The position numbers and the translations under genes were made by a program. The notes beneath the pieces were generated by a model. That model did not search any database. It was not told where the DNA came from and worked only from the letters and a program-made list of their open reading frames with translations. From contig NZ_JH767526.1 of NCBI RefSeq assembly GCF_000281085.1, positions 140,148 to 204,147 of the forward strand: a stretch of 64,000 nucleotides of DNA. The letters run 5' to 3'. The stretch is from Catenovulum agarivorans YM01 (lineage in GTDB: Bacteria; Pseudomonadota; Gammaproteobacteria; Enterobacterales; Alteromonadaceae). Every line of letters starts with the position of its first letter. Position 1 is the first letter of the stretch. Positions 30,191 through 39,850 of this stretch are shown here, piece after piece.

Positions 30191-30869
30191 GCGCCACCAA
30201 ACGGTAACCTGCACCACGAACGGTTTTAATTTCTATACTTTCTTCTTCTTTAAGTTTTTTGCGCAAATTACTAATATGCATGTCTATGCTGCGGTCAAAC
30301 TGCATTAAACGGCGGCCGAGAATTTGTTCGCTCAAGGTTTCTTTGCTAATCAGTTGACCAAGGTTTTGCACCAAATAATCTAAAAATTGGTATTCAGTGC
30401 CTGTGAGTTCTACTTCTTGGTTATTGATATAGACGCTGTGGGTATTGTGATCTATGTGTAATTTACCTATTTGTACCGGATGTTGCTGAGTTAAGCTTTT
30501 GGCATAGTCAAAGCGGCGTAATATGGCTTTAATGCGTGCGAGCAATTCTCTGTGGTTAAATGGTTTAGGTAAATAATCGTCCGCGCCTAACTCTAAACCG
30601 AGAATACGGTCGTAGTCATCACCGCGTGCGGTTAACATTAATACTGGGGTTTTATCTTTTTGGCGCAAGGCTTTGAGGGTTTCAAAACCATCCATTTTAG
30701 GCATCATCACATCTAATAAAATCAGATCATAAGAAGCTTGCTGCAGCATCTTTATGCCTTCTTGACCGTTTGCTGCACTAGCACAGTTGAATTGCTCTGC
30801 ACTTAAATATTCACTAAGTAGCTCAACTAGTTCAACGTCGTCGTCAATTATCAGAATGTTTGCTTGCAT
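30183..30869 (-). CDS. cpxR: OmpR-family response regulator, CpxR-like
   Basis: The 228-residue regulator has a receiver (acidic pair D9/D10/D11, phospho-acceptor D53 in LILLDVMMPKMDG, conserved lysine in YLPKPF) and a winged-helix DNA-binding domain (EVELTGTEYQFLDYLVQN, RRLMQFDRSIDMHISNLRKKL, KTVRGAGYRL). It is the first gene of the cpxR-cpxA operon; the kinase ATG lies within its last codons. A CpxR-like site lies in the divergent promoter region, suggesting self-control. Confidence 0.92.
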   Translation of the reverse strand: MQANILIIDDDVELVELLSEYLSAEQFNCASAANGQEGIKMLQQASYDLILLDVMMPKMDGFETLKALRQKDKTPVLMLTARGDDYDRILGLELGADDYLPKPFNHRELLARIKAILRRFDYAKSLTQQHPVQIGKLHIDHNTHSVYINNQEVELTGTEYQFLDYLVQNLGQLISKETLSEQILGRRLMQFDRSIDMHISNLRKKLKEEESIEIKTVRGAGYRLVAHD

Positions 30870-30934
30870 CTTAACTCTTACTATTTTGTTGTGACAGTTT
30901 AATTGTACTGGCTGTGTTTGGCGACTCCAAACTC

Positions 30935-30950
30935 TTTACCTAAACTTTAC
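30935..30950 (-). promoter_or_regulatory. CpxR-like binding site
   Basis: On the minus strand the sequence reads GTAAA, six bases, GTAAA. The known CpxR site is two GTAAA-type half-sites about one helical turn apart; these are 11 bp from start to start. It lies between divergent cpxR and cpxP, as expected for joint control. Confidence 0.6.
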
Positions 30951-31031
30951 ATTGCCTTTGCGTTTCTTTGCGTTCAGTTGGCTAGGCTAAAATCGTCAAA
31001 AACATCAACAACCCAAAGAGGAATGTCGACA

Positions 31032-31514
31032 ATGAAACTAACTAATTCAATTAAAACCAGTATTGCAACAGCGTTAACTTTAGCTGTTATGGCTTCACCT
31101 GTTATGGCGGGTGAGCGTGGTCATGATGGTGAAGGTAAACCAGCTCATTGCATGAAACACAAAAAACACAAACACTCAGGCCAAGATTTTCCATCAGTTA
31201 AACATATGAAACGCAAACTTGATTTAACCGATGAGCAAGCCGACAAAATTGAAGCTATTTTAGCTGCTGCCAAAGCTGAACGCAAAGAGCAGAGTGGTAG
31301 TTTACACAGTATGAAAAAAGAGTTAACCCAACTAACTCATAGTGAAGACTATGATGAAAGTGCGGTTAAAGCTTTGTTTGCCCAATACCAAGCTGATATG
31401 CAAGATAAGATGTTAGCCAAGAGCAAAGTTCACCATGAAATTTGGTTGGTGTTAACACCAGAGCAAAGAGAAAAGTTGTCTGAGCGTATGAATAAAAGAC
31501 ACGATAGATCTTAA
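31032..31514 (+). CDS. cpxP: CpxP/Spy-like periplasmic stress protein
   Basis: The 160-residue protein has a signal peptide (cleavage near VMAGERG), a His/Lys-rich segment (HCMKHKKHKHSGQ) that could bind metal, and two LTxxQ motifs (LTDEQ, LTPEQ) marking the CpxP/Spy family. Family members are periplasmic chaperone-like dimers; CpxP restrains CpxA. The ATG at 31032 is 11 bases from an AGAGG site; the ATG at 31023 is only two bases from it. Position opposite cpxRA supports CpxP rather than Spy. Confidence 0.88.
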   Translation: MKLTNSIKTSIATALTLAVMASPVMAGERGHDGEGKPAHCMKHKKHKHSGQDFPSVKHMKRKLDLTDEQADKIEAILAAAKAERKEQSGSLHSMKKELTQLTHSEDYDESAVKALFAQYQADMQDKMLAKSKVHHEIWLVLTPEQREKLSERMNKRHDRS

Positions 31515-31550
31515 TTTAGTTTTTACTTGCCACTATCTCTCATAATTTGA

Positions 31551-31576
31551 CAGCAGGGCTGATATAAGCCCTGCTG
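31551..31576 (+). terminator. Hairpin after cpxP
   Basis: CAGCAGGGCT and AGCCCTGCTG are perfect 10-bp arms with a 6-base loop, 37 bases after the cpxP stop. No T-run follows, so it is a weak or Rho-aided terminator. Confidence 0.55.
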
Positions 31577-31740
31577 CCATTCCTCCGCATCCACACCATC
31601 GCTGGACGAATACCAAACAAACTGGTGGAAATTTGTTCGTGTAAGTTCAGAGGCGTTAAGCCAAGTTGATTCTTTGTTGTCACAAGCACTGGTTATGCAC
31701 TAAAGTATGACTAATCAGGCGTAAACAAATTAATACAAGA

Positions 31741-32664
31741 ATGGCTAATAAACTTCCAAGCATTAGAAATTTACAATATTTAATCAAACTATATGAGCTA
31801 AAAAACTTTAACCGAGCGGCCGAAGCCTGTTTCGTCAGTCAATCGACTTTAAGTGCCGGCATCCAAAACTTAGAAGACCAGCTAGGTGGACAATTAATTG
31901 AGCGTGATCACAAATCATTTGTTTTTACTGAAATGGGTGAGGCTATGGTGGAGATGGCCAAACAAATTGTTCAGCAGGCGAGTGAATTAGCTGAAATTGC
32001 CAGTGAAGCACAAAACCCTATGGCCGGCAGAGTTAAAATGGGTTGTATTCCAACCATAGCGCCATTTCTATTTAAAGATTTTTATCTAAAGGTTAAACAA
32101 GCTTTTCCCAACTTACAGTTGCAGCTAAAAGAAGATACGACAGAGAACTTGTTAAAGAGTTTAGATTCAGGTGAATTAGACTGTTTAATTTTAGCTTTGC
32201 CGGTAGATACCGGTGCATTTCACAGCAAAGTTGTTGGTGAAGACAAATTTTGGATGGCCGCACATAAAGATTATCCAGTTGGGCAGGAAGCGAATATTGA
32301 TTATCAAACTTTACCTGATCAAAGCATCTTTTTACTGCAAAAAGAACATTGTTTAACCGAGCACGCAGTGTCGGCTTGCCGCTTGGTTGATAGCCGCAAA
32401 ATTAATCCGTTTTCAGCCAGTAGTTTGCATACCTTGATTACTATGGTTGAGTGCCAAGCAGGTGCGACTTTTGTTCCTCAAATGGCTGTAAGTGCGGGTT
32501 TGTTAGAAGCGAGTGATTTAAAGCTAGTAAAACCAGCGCAAGAGGCCGCAAGCCGCCAAATTGGTTTGGTCTGGCGTCAAACTACACGTAGAGCTGTAAT
32601 ATTTAATAAGCTAGCTGTGGTCTTAAAAGACTTGTTGGCAGATATTCAAGCAGATGTGGAATAG
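31741..32664 (+). CDS. oxyR: Hydrogen peroxide sensor and regulator OxyR
   Basis: This is a LysR-type regulator of 307 residues (E. coli 305) with an N-terminal winged helix (NFNRAAEACFVSQSTLSAGIQNLEDQLG) and a C-terminal sensor domain. The redox pair of OxyR is kept: C204 and C213 in HCLTEHAVSAC, nine residues apart as in E. coli C199/C208. Peroxide forms a disulphide between them and activates antioxidant genes. It is convergent with the signal peptidase gene; no catalase or peroxiredoxin gene adjoins. Confidence 0.95.
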   Translation: MANKLPSIRNLQYLIKLYELKNFNRAAEACFVSQSTLSAGIQNLEDQLGGQLIERDHKSFVFTEMGEAMVEMAKQIVQQASELAEIASEAQNPMAGRVKMGCIPTIAPFLFKDFYLKVKQAFPNLQLQLKEDTTENLLKSLDSGELDCLILALPVDTGAFHSKVVGEDKFWMAAHKDYPVGQEANIDYQTLPDQSIFLLQKEHCLTEHAVSACRLVDSRKINPFSASSLHTLITMVECQAGATFVPQMAVSAGLLEASDLKLVKPAQEAASRQIGLVWRQTTRRAVIFNKLAVVLKDLLADIQADVE

Positions 32665-32682
32665 CGGGATTACAAATCCCGC
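32664..32682. terminator. Bidirectional hairpin between oxyR and signal peptidase genes
   Basis: GCGGGAT (32664-32670) and ATCCCGC (32676-32682) form a 7-bp stem with a 5-base loop, exactly covering the junction of the two convergent stop codons. Confidence 0.6.
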
Positions 32683-33329
32683 ATAAATCTATCAACTCTG
32701 GGTAAATAGTAGTTATCATAGTTAACCGAAAAGACCACGCTGCTAGTACGGCCAACAATTTCGTCCCTTGGTACAAAACCTATTACTCTAGAATCCGAGC
32801 TATTGTCTCTGTTGTCACCCAGCGCAAGGTAATGACCTGAAGGAACCAATACAGGGGGAAAGTTAGCCAATACCGAACCTTGTTTTTGCACTCGTATCGA
32901 ATGTGCTACACCAAATAAATCTTCAATTTGATCGTTGGATGAGTTGGCTGAATTGGATTGTGCCACTTGAGTGTAGTCAAGCTGCTGGCCGTTAATGGTT
33001 AGAATATTATCATTTAATTCAACAACATCCCCAGGTATACCAATAATACGTTTGACCAAGGTTAAATCTGATACTGCAGAATCAAAGGTGACTATATCGC
33101 CGCGTTTTGGGTCTGCTATTTTATATAGCGAAATATTGGTAAAGGGCACACGCAAATCGTAAGCCATTTTATTGACTAAAATGCGGTCGCCTTCAACTAT
33201 GGTCGGTTGCATTGAACCTGTTGGTACGACATTCCAATCGGCAAGGGCACTGCGAAAGACCAACATTAGGCTAATAAAAATAATAAACGAACGGTTTTGT
33301 TTGAGTGTTTTGCGCAGCCAGCTTTGCAT
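32670..33329 (-). CDS. lepB: Signal peptidase I, short form
   Basis: The enzyme removes signal peptides from exported proteins. The serine-lysine dyad is present: S39 in PTGSMQPT and K93 in LVKRIIGIPGD; box E is LGDNRDNSSDSR. It has 219 residues and a single N-terminal membrane helix (about 14-30), whereas the main E. coli LepB has 324 residues and two helices. It is not beside lepA or rnc, so it may be a second signal peptidase with its own clients. Confidence 0.9.
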   Translation of the reverse strand: MQSWLRKTLKQNRSFIIFISLMLVFRSALADWNVVPTGSMQPTIVEGDRILVNKMAYDLRVPFTNISLYKIADPKRGDIVTFDSAVSDLTLVKRIIGIPGDVVELNDNILTINGQQLDYTQVAQSNSANSSNDQIEDLFGVAHSIRVQKQGSVLANFPPVLVPSGHYLALGDNRDNSSDSRVIGFVPRDEIVGRTSSVVFSVNYDNYYLPRVDRFMRDL

Positions 33330-33399
33330 TACTAATTCCTTTAATTGCTTTTAAGGTTAGTTTGGCAAAAGCTGGATAAGTTCAATCTGGCTAGTGGGA

Positions 33400-33855
33400 T
33401 TAGAGCGCTTGATTTTCAAACCAACTCATTAGAATAATTTCAGCCGATTTAGAATCAATTTTATCCTTAGCCAAATTGCGATAACCACCAATTTCAAATA
33501 AATAAGCTTTGGCATCAACTGTGGTTAAACGCTCGTCCCAAGTTTCAACTGGGTAACCAAAGCGACCGTGCAAACGGTTGGCAAATTTTTTCGCTCTTTG
33601 GGTAATTTCTTGTTCGGTACCATCCATATTTAATGGTAAACCGACTAATAACAAATCCGGTTGCCATTCTTTTAACTGTTTTTCAATTAAATCCCAGTTT
33701 GGGATACCGTCTTGCGCTTTTAATGCTGGTAGTGAGCGGGTGGAGTAAGACAGCTCTTGGCCAATGGCGACACCTATGCTTTTTAGGCCAAAGTCAAAAG
33801 CCATTACGTTGCGCTGGCCAATTTTTGATGAAATTTGAGTCATCTGTTGATTCAA
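33400..33855 (-). CDS. ruvX: RuvX/YqgF family RNase H-like nuclease
   Basis: RuvX (YqgF) has an RNase H fold like RuvC and is tied to 16S rRNA 5'-end processing and junction resolution. The protein has 151 residues with active-site segments [27 protein letters not shown] and TWDERLTT, all standard for the family. Start may be at the first Met or at Met5. It follows yqgE by 41 bases, the usual order. Confidence 0.94.
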   Translation of the reverse strand: MNQQMTQISSKIGQRNVMAFDFGLKSIGVAIGQELSYSTRSLPALKAQDGIPNWDLIEKQLKEWQPDLLLVGLPLNMDGTEQEITQRAKKFANRLHGRFGYPVETWDERLTTVDAKAYLFEIGGYRNLAKDKIDSKSAEIILMSWFENQAL

Positions 33856-33896
33856 TAATTTGCAAAATATGCTGGCTAGTTTAGCAAATTTAGCGC

Positions 33897-34460
33897 TTAG
33901 GCGTGACCAATTTGATTACTGATTTGCCAAGTAGCGATGCCGAGCACTTCAGAGGCTTGTTGCCAGCGTAAATGTATGGGGGTGGTGTAAATTAAATCTG
34001 CGTCTGCTGGAATGGTTAACCAAGCATTATCTAATAGCTCTTGCTCCAGTTGGCCTTTTTCCCAACCAGCGTAACCCAAACAGATTAAATAATCTTCCGG
34101 CTCGTCTTTGGTACCAATAGATTCTAATAAATCACGTGAGGTGGTTACCATAATATCTGGGGTTAATTGCATCGAGCTTTGCCATTTTTGCTGTGGGCGG
34201 TGCAAAACAAAACCGCGCTCTGGACTAACAGGTCCGCCTGCATATACGGGGATTTCCGGTAAAATCAGTTTGTCTTTGAGTGGTACTTTAATTTGCGCTA
34301 GCAAATCAGTGACCTTCATTTCAAGTGGTTGATTAATCACTATGCCCATAGCGCCATTTTCGTTGTGCTCACAAATGTAAGTTACCGTGCGTTCAAAATA
34401 GCCATCTTCGAGTGATGGCATGGCAATGAGAATTTGGTTTTGCAGGTTTTTCATATCCAC
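33897..34460 (-). CDS. yqgE: YqgE/AlgH family protein (UPF0301)
   Basis: This is a 187-residue cytoplasmic protein of the YqgE/AlgH family, function unproven. Signature segments are [37 protein letters not shown] near the start, [17 protein letters not shown], and [16 protein letters not shown] (given here as landmarks of the family). It precedes ruvX as in many gammaproteobacteria. The first or third residue may be the start Met. Confidence 0.94.
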   Translation of the reverse strand: MDMKNLQNQILIAMPSLEDGYFERTVTYICEHNENGAMGIVINQPLEMKVTDLLAQIKVPLKDKLILPEIPVYAGGPVSPERGFVLHRPQQKWQSSMQLTPDIMVTTSRDLLESIGTKDEPEDYLICLGYAGWEKGQLEQELLDNAWLTIPADADLIYTTPIHLRWQQASEVLGIATWQISNQIGHA

Positions 34461-34538
34461 TCAATTTGCACGAAAAGTTACCATAATTATGGTCGATGAA
34501 TAGCAAAATTGCAGCACTAAGCTCAATAAAATTTAGTT

Positions 34539-34741
34539 AACCTCAGCTGCGCGTAAGCAGAGTTGAAGTAAATTTATGCTTTTTAACAGTAACTCGTTTA
34601 TCTTTACGATCCAATGCGGATAGTTTTTCATCTATCAAGGCATTTTTATGTATCTAATAGCTGGCTATTAGTAGTAAAAATAACGCAGAGAGATGGAAAA
34701 ATAGACATATTGGGCAATTTTGATTATGCGCAGCTGAGGTT
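34539..34741. mobile_element. MITE-like element with terminal inverted repeats
   Basis: The 303-base gap between yqgE and metR is mostly filled by this 203-bp element. It is bounded by perfect 14-bp inverted repeats AACCTCAGCTGCGC (34539-34552) and GCGCAGCTGAGGTT (34728-34741). AGTT flanks both sides (34535-34538 and 34742-34745), and the match extends to TTAGTTA, as a target duplication would give. No transposase frame is present. Inside lies a small palindrome (TAATAGC/GCTATTA). It is either a non-autonomous MITE or the fused ends of a decayed insertion sequence. Confidence 0.6.
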
Positions 34742-34763
34742 AGTTATTCGGAGTTTTAGGTTG

Positions 34764-35681
34764 TTATTTTATCGGTGACACATCGGCCAAGTTTGTTAGG
34801 CTGGTGCGCTGGCTGATCTCAAAAAAAGATTTGATATAACCCAAATTTTTTTGTCTTTGTTTAACAGCGGCAAACAGCTTACTGGTTAAACCCTGTTGAC
34901 CTATTTGCACAGTTTCAACTAAACCTTGTTGCTGATATTCAGTCACTGCCCATGAAGGCAATGCAGCAACCCCTAAATTCGCTGTGACCATTTGTAAAAT
35001 CATCAAAGTTTGATCAACTTTTTTAACCTGCTTTGGCTGGCAGTTGGCCGGGTGCAATAAATATTTGTAGATGTCTAAACGAGCTGGTTCAACCGGATAA
35101 GTTAATAAAGTTTGTTGGGTGAGATCAGTCGCTTCAATATAGGCCTTTTGGCTAAGCGGATGTTCTGGTGCTGTAACTAACACCATTTCAAAACTGAATA
35201 AAGGTTCGAAGTGAAAATCGTCCGATTCAAATGTATCGGCAGTGATGACTAAATCAAGCTCACCTTCGGCTAAACCGGGCAGGGCATCAAACATATAGTC
35301 ATTGTTAAACGACAGTTCAATCATAGGCCAGCGTTTATGAAACTGGCTGATCGCTGGCATTAACCACTGAAAACAACTATGACATTCAATTGCTAAACGT
35401 AGTTGTCCTTTAGCCTGAGTGCGTAAATCTCTAATGCGTTCTTCGGTTTGTTGCAGCATAGGCAGCATTTGTTCTGCCAGTTGTAAAATAATTTCCCCTT
35501 CAGCGGTAAATTTTACCGGTTGGGTTTTGCGCAGATAGATGGGATGACCAATACGGACTTCTAACTCTTTTAGCTGATGTGACAAAGCTGAACTTGTAGT
35601 ATGCAACCAATCAGCCGCTTTGGCTAATGAGCCAGTGTGCGCCAAAGCACGCACGGTTTTTAGATGTTTAATTTCCAGCAT
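34764..35681 (-). CDS. metR: LysR-type methionine regulator MetR
   Basis: The 305-residue LysR-type regulator closely follows MetR: MLEIKHLKTVRALAHTGSLA at the start, ALSHQLKELE in the recognition helix, RKTQPVKFTAEGEI, then IECHSCFQWLMPA and GELDLVITAD in the sensor domain. MetR activates metE and related genes with homocysteine as co-effector. No met gene adjoins in this window. A MetR-like site overlaps the start codon. Confidence 0.9.
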   Translation of the reverse strand: MLEIKHLKTVRALAHTGSLAKAADWLHTTSSALSHQLKELEVRIGHPIYLRKTQPVKFTAEGEIILQLAEQMLPMLQQTEERIRDLRTQAKGQLRLAIECHSCFQWLMPAISQFHKRWPMIELSFNNDYMFDALPGLAEGELDLVITADTFESDDFHFEPLFSFEMVLVTAPEHPLSQKAYIEATDLTQQTLLTYPVEPARLDIYKYLLHPANCQPKQVKKVDQTLMILQMVTANLGVAALPSWAVTEYQQQGLVETVQIGQQGLTSKLFAAVKQRQKNLGYIKSFFEISQRTSLTNLADVSPIK

Positions 35682-35693
35682 GAGAGAAGTTCA
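35681..35693 (-). promoter_or_regulatory. Possible MetR site at the metR start
   Basis: TGAG-N5-TTCA matches the MetR pattern TGAA-N5-TTCA at seven of eight bases. Its place at the metR start codon would suit autoregulation. Confidence 0.3.
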
Positions 35694-35802
35694 ACTTAAA
35701 GGGTATTTGATTGAGATAGTTTCATTTTAATGCTTGTTGTTTAGTATGCAACAAAGAATCGATCAGTAAACAAGTATATTAAAATTACCACAGTCGTTGA
35801 GC

Positions 35803-37119
35803 TTAACTCGAGCGTGCTTCTTTTTTGTGAATGGCTTCTTCAACTGCTTGAATTATTTTCTCCTTACTAGAAGGTTTCATGATATAACCGTTGATACCAG
35901 AAGACACCCATTTCACCACTAAATCTTTGTTCTTATTGCCGGTTAAAGCCAAGATGGGCAAATCTTTTTTTCCCATACGTTTGCGGAATTGTTTGGTTGC
36001 GTTCAATCCATCTAATTCTGGCATAAACAAATCCATCAAAATTAAGTCAAACTTTAATTTGTTTGATTCTTTAATGGCTTCCATTCCATTAGCCGCTTCA
36101 ACGACATAGTAACCTGCGCTACTGAGTATTTTTTTTATCATGTCTCGATAAATATGATTATCTTCAACAACCAATATTTTTTTCGGTTTAGGTTTTTCAG
36201 CTTGTTCGACGGCACCTTCATCACCCAACAATATGCTGTTATCTAACAAAGCTTGTTCTGCTAGCAAACGTGCAGCTTCTTCATTTTGCTCTTCTGCTGC
36301 TTGTTTTAACAATTCCTCCGATGGCGGTGCATCTGACTCGGCTTCTGTTGTGCCATCAGTGTCTTCAATTGGAATATCTTTTATAAATTTACATTCTGCT
36401 GTGACAGATTTTTTCAGTTGTTGGTGATGAGACTTATTGGTTTTTTTCTGTTTGGCTAAATTCGCAATAAAAGCTTGTAGGCTCTTGCGCACTTCGTCTT
36501 CAATTTGTGAAATCAAGGGGGTCAAAACCTCGGTTACGTCTTCGCCATCTCCATTGTTGTGTCCACCATTATTGACCAGAGCGCTGCGGCAGTTTTCTAT
36601 ACTGTTATGTATGTTTTGTTGGAAACTATTTGCTTCACTGATTAACTCGTCTATATCTGTGTCTAGCGCGTTGATATAGCTATCATTGAGCGTTGTTGCT
36701 TCTTCTTGGATCTGTAACATTTTGCTCAAATTATTTAGGATTGATTTTAAGCGGAATTTTTCGTAAATCGGACGCGATACAAAGTAGTCGTAAAAAGATC
36801 CTTTAGCACAAACCGCATAGGCTAAACCGGCTTCTTTGTTGCCACACAACAATACAACCTGATGAGGGTAGGTGAGCAAGTTATGCTCTTTTACCAAACT
36901 GACATAAAAGGCAATGCTTTCTTTCACTGAATTTAATTCTAGTAACAAGATTTTTGGTTTAAATTCTTTGATTGCATTTATGGCTTGCTCGCCTTCTTTG
37001 AAAGCTCGAAAGTCTTCCATATGTTGCGACACAATTACAGCCGCGCCACTTTCTAAATCAACCGAATGGATTAATACGACTTGTGGATGTCTGCTTGCCA
37101 GTGCCCGCTTGCCAGCCAT
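35803..37119 (-). CDS. Double-receiver response regulator (degenerate REC - helical linker - REC)
   Basis: The 438-residue cytoplasmic protein has an N-terminal receiver-like domain (about 10-130) in which the phospho-aspartate position reads LLLELNS, so it is likely not phosphorylated. A long charged helical and Glu/Ala-rich linker (about 140-310) follows. The C-terminal receiver is intact: ILVVEDN, D363 in LILMDLFMPELDG, LALTG and IMKPSS. It has no DNA-binding or enzyme domain. The ATG lies directly after the Hpt gene stop, in one operon with the Hpt protein and hybrid kinase, so it is the likely end point of that phosphorelay. Confidence 0.88.
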   Translation of the reverse strand: MAGKRALASRHPQVVLIHSVDLESGAAVIVSQHMEDFRAFKEGEQAINAIKEFKPKILLLELNSVKESIAFYVSLVKEHNLLTYPHQVVLLCGNKEAGLAYAVCAKGSFYDYFVSRPIYEKFRLKSILNNLSKMLQIQEEATTLNDSYINALDTDIDELISEANSFQQNIHNSIENCRSALVNNGGHNNGDGEDVTEVLTPLISQIEDEVRKSLQAFIANLAKQKKTNKSHHQQLKKSVTAECKFIKDIPIEDTDGTTEAESDAPPSEELLKQAAEEQNEEAARLLAEQALLDNSILLGDEGAVEQAEKPKPKKILVVEDNHIYRDMIKKILSSAGYYVVEAANGMEAIKESNKLKFDLILMDLFMPELDGLNATKQFRKRMGKKDLPILALTGNKNKDLVVKWVSSGINGYIMKPSSKEKIIQAVEEAIHKKEARSS

Positions 37120-37452
37120 TTATATAAACTCCTTTTTGACGTCTCGAATGTCCTGTTGCAATAGGGTGATATGTTGTTTCAATTCGGCTCTTTGTTCTGC
37201 CAGCGCGCTATCTTCAATTTCTTGTAGACGGTTGGCACAGCGCAGTGCTCCAACTGCTTTGGCTGACGTTTTAAGGTAGTGAGCCGCTTCTTTTACTGCA
37301 TTTTTATCGTTGTTGTTAAAAGCTGCTGCGATTTGTCGCAAACTTGGCACACATTGTTTTAAAAACTCAGATTTATATTCGTTAATACTTTGTTGGTCGT
37401 CGCCAATTAAGCTAGTTAATACTTTGGGATCATAAACTGGGATTTCGCTCAT
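37120..37452 (-). CDS. Stand-alone Hpt phosphotransfer protein
   Basis: This is a 110-residue helical bundle of the Hpt family with phospho-accepting H58 in EAAHYLKTSAKAVGA (the usual pattern is AHxLKGxxxxxGA). It overlaps the upstream hybrid kinase gene by 23 bases and abuts the double-receiver gene. It should shuttle phosphate from the kinase's receiver (D730) to the double-receiver protein (D363), and perhaps also serve the divergent kinase, which also lacks an Hpt domain. Confidence 0.9.
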   Translation of the reverse strand: MSEIPVYDPKVLTSLIGDDQQSINEYKSEFLKQCVPSLRQIAAAFNNNDKNAVKEAAHYLKTSAKAVGALRCANRLQEIEDSALAEQRAELKQHITLLQQDIRDVKKEFI

Positions 37453-39850
37453 GCCACTTCTCCACTATTGCTTTTAACTTGTGTGTTTCTATTGGTTTAG
37501 GCAAGAAATCGTTCATGCCAGACTCAAGGCATCTTTGTTTGTCGCCTGTCATAGCTGCACCTGTAATAGCAATTATAGGTGTGTTTTTTAAACCTAGCGA
37601 TTTTTCAAGTGTCCGGATTTTTTCTGCCATGGTATATCCGTCCATAATTGGCATATGGCAGTCAGTTAATACAAGTTTATACTGATTCTTTTGGTACAGA
37701 TTTAGGCCGTTTTCACCGTTGTGAGCTAAGTCCGCTTTGATACCTAATACTTGTAATTGTTTCAATAATAGCTTTTGGTTCAAAGGGTTGTCTTCCACCA
37801 ACAAGATACTGGCATCACCTAGTGATTGCTTTTGTTTAGGTAAGTTATCATTTAATAGCTGTTCATTTGTTACATTTAAATCAACTCGTGTAAACGCGTA
37901 TCGAGTCATTGGATCGCTGGCAATTATTTTTAGTTCCGGCCACACTTTCCATAATGGTGTGCGAAATTCGCGAGGGCAAACCAGTAACAGCTGAGCGTCT
38001 GCTAGTTGTTTATAGCGGTTTGCTATTAAAGTTTCGAGCTCTGTTACATCCGTTGTGTGGTTTGCCAGTATAAGTACGATATCTGCTTGCGCCTCGATAT
38101 CTATTATTTCAGCACCTAATTGCCCCAAACGCGTGCTTATCCATGTTATTTGTTCCGCTGTCGCGGATAAATTTTGGAGATACACATGCTGACCAAACAA
38201 CATAGAAATATCTGGGATTTCATCCGTTTCCCATAGCGGTAGTCGAATAGTGAATTTTGAAAATTGACCTATTTCACTAGTGACTTGTATTTCACCACCC
38301 ATAAGTTCACACAAGCGTGCGCATATGGCTAAGCCTAAACCTGTGCCTCCGTACTTACGTGTGGTTGAAGCTTGTGCTTGGGTAAAAGGGGTAAACAACT
38401 TGTCTATGGTTTTGGTTGTCATACCTATACCATTATCATAGACACTAAAAACAACGGATTTTTGTGAACTAAATGATTGTTCTTCATCCACATGCACGTC
38501 TATGTGCACGTGACCAAGCTTGTTATTACCACCACAAAATTTTATCGCATTAGATACAAAATTGATTAAAATTTGTCTTAGTCTGACTGGATCACTTGTT
38601 ACCGTGTCGGGAATATTATTGCTTTCGTTGACGGTTAATTTTACATTTTTACTATCTGCTATAGACAAAAACATATTAACTACGTTATCAATTGTCTCAC
38701 ATATGGATACACTGGTAGATTCTAACTCCATTTTACCAGCTTCAATTTTATTTAAATCTAAGATGTCATTGAGTATATCAACCAAATTTAACGCCGAGGT
38801 TTTGGCTGTATGGATTAGGTCAAGCTGCTCTGAATTAAGCTGAGAACGTTCGACTAGGTCTAATGCGCCTATTACGCCGTTCATTGGTGTGCGAATTTCA
38901 TGGCTCATCATGGCTAAAAAGTTAGATTTTGCAACACTGCCAGATTCAGCTAAATCTCGGGCTAACTCGAGCTCGCGAGTTCGTTGTTGGACTGTTTTTT
39001 CGAGTTTTTCATTGAGCTCGTTCATTTTTTGTCGCGCTACGCGTTCAGCGGAATTATCGTGGCAGATTCCATCTATACGCTTGATGTTTCCGAGAATGTC
39101 TTTAGTCACATTACCTTTAATGACAACGTAATGAATACTGCTATTGTTGCTTGTGTTGACTCTGACTTCACAGTCTATCGATTTGCTACCCATACCGGCA
39201 TTGCGAAATTGTTCGATGAGCTTTTTTTGGTCTTGAGGGTGAACGTGTTGGACCAGTTCTGACAAGTTACCTTGTTGTTGACCGTTGAGGCACATTATTT
39301 TTTCAACGTTGCTATCCCAAGTCCAGAGGTCATCTAACGTTGTACCAGACCATACTCCTATGCCACTCGCATCTAAAGCAAGCTTTTTGGTATTTTCTGA
39401 CTCTACAATAGAATTGAGCATTTCTTTTTGCTCGGTGCATTCAAACACACTACCACACATTCTAAGAGGCAATTCGTGCTCGTCTGCTGTTGATTCTCCG
39501 CGAATGGTATACCAGCGATAGTGATTAGTTAAATCCGCGATACGGCAATCGAAGTTTAATCTAATACCGTGATATATGTTGCCAATAAACATTTGTTCAA
39601 AAGTAACTTGATCATCAGGGTGAATTCGAGTGTAAACCTCAAACCAATTGGTTGCTTGAGGTGAGTCTAATGACAGTATGTTTTTGGCTGTTTGCGAAAA
39701 AAACACAGATATATTGTTCAACAATTTCTGAAAGCATTGATTTTCATCGAGTATTCTTGGGTCTTCAACAAAATGTATATCCCAAACGCCGATTTGAGTT
39801 GCATCCGCCGCAATTTGATAGCTATTGGTTAATGTGGACTGCTCTGTCAT
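37430..39850 (-). CDS. Cytoplasmic PAS hybrid histidine kinase (PAS-PAS-HisKA-HATPase-REC)
   Basis: The 806-residue protein has no membrane segment. Two PAS/PAC domains (about 15-135 and 150-270) contain [12 protein letters not shown] and [13 protein letters not shown] coiled coil is followed by a HisKA domain with H317 ([13 protein letters not shown]), the ATPase domain ([26 protein letters not shown]), an inactive receiver-like stretch (about 540-660) and a C-terminal receiver with D730 ([13 protein letters not shown]). It is the first gene of an operon with Hpt and double-receiver genes. The PAS ligand is unknown; no haem or flavin residues were mapped. Confidence 0.92.
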   Translation of the reverse strand: MTEQSTLTNSYQIAADATQIGVWDIHFVEDPRILDENQCFQKLLNNISVFFSQTAKNILSLDSPQATNWFEVYTRIHPDDQVTFEQMFIGNIYHGIRLNFDCRIADLTNHYRWYTIRGESTADEHELPLRMCGSVFECTEQKEMLNSIVESENTKKLALDASGIGVWSGTTLDDLWTWDSNVEKIMCLNGQQQGNLSELVQHVHPQDQKKLIEQFRNAGMGSKSIDCEVRVNTSNNSSIHYVVIKGNVTKDILGNIKRIDGICHDNSAERVARQKMNELNEKLEKTVQQRTRELELARDLAESGSVAKSNFLAMMSHEIRTPMNGVIGALDLVERSQLNSEQLDLIHTAKTSALNLVDILNDILDLNKIEAGKMELESTSVSICETIDNVVNMFLSIADSKNVKLTVNESNNIPDTVTSDPVRLRQILINFVSNAIKFCGGNNKLGHVHIDVHVDEEQSFSSQKSVVFSVYDNGIGMTTKTIDKLFTPFTQAQASTTRKYGGTGLGLAICARLCELMGGEIQVTSEIGQFSKFTIRLPLWETDEIPDISMLFGQHVYLQNLSATAEQITWISTRLGQLGAEIIDIEAQADIVLILANHTTDVTELETLIANRYKQLADAQLLLVCPREFRTPLWKVWPELKIIASDPMTRYAFTRVDLNVTNEQLLNDNLPKQKQSLGDASILLVEDNPLNQKLLLKQLQVLGIKADLAHNGENGLNLYQKNQYKLVLTDCHMPIMDGYTMAEKIRTLEKSLGLKNTPIIAITGAAMTGDKQRCLESGMNDFLPKPIETHKLKAIVEKWHERNPSL

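Noticed and set aside
28781-30869. Generic two-component pair rather than Cpx
   Set aside because: The divergent LTxxQ-type CpxP gene and the CpxR-like box make the Cpx reading clearly better, although gene names remain by similarity.
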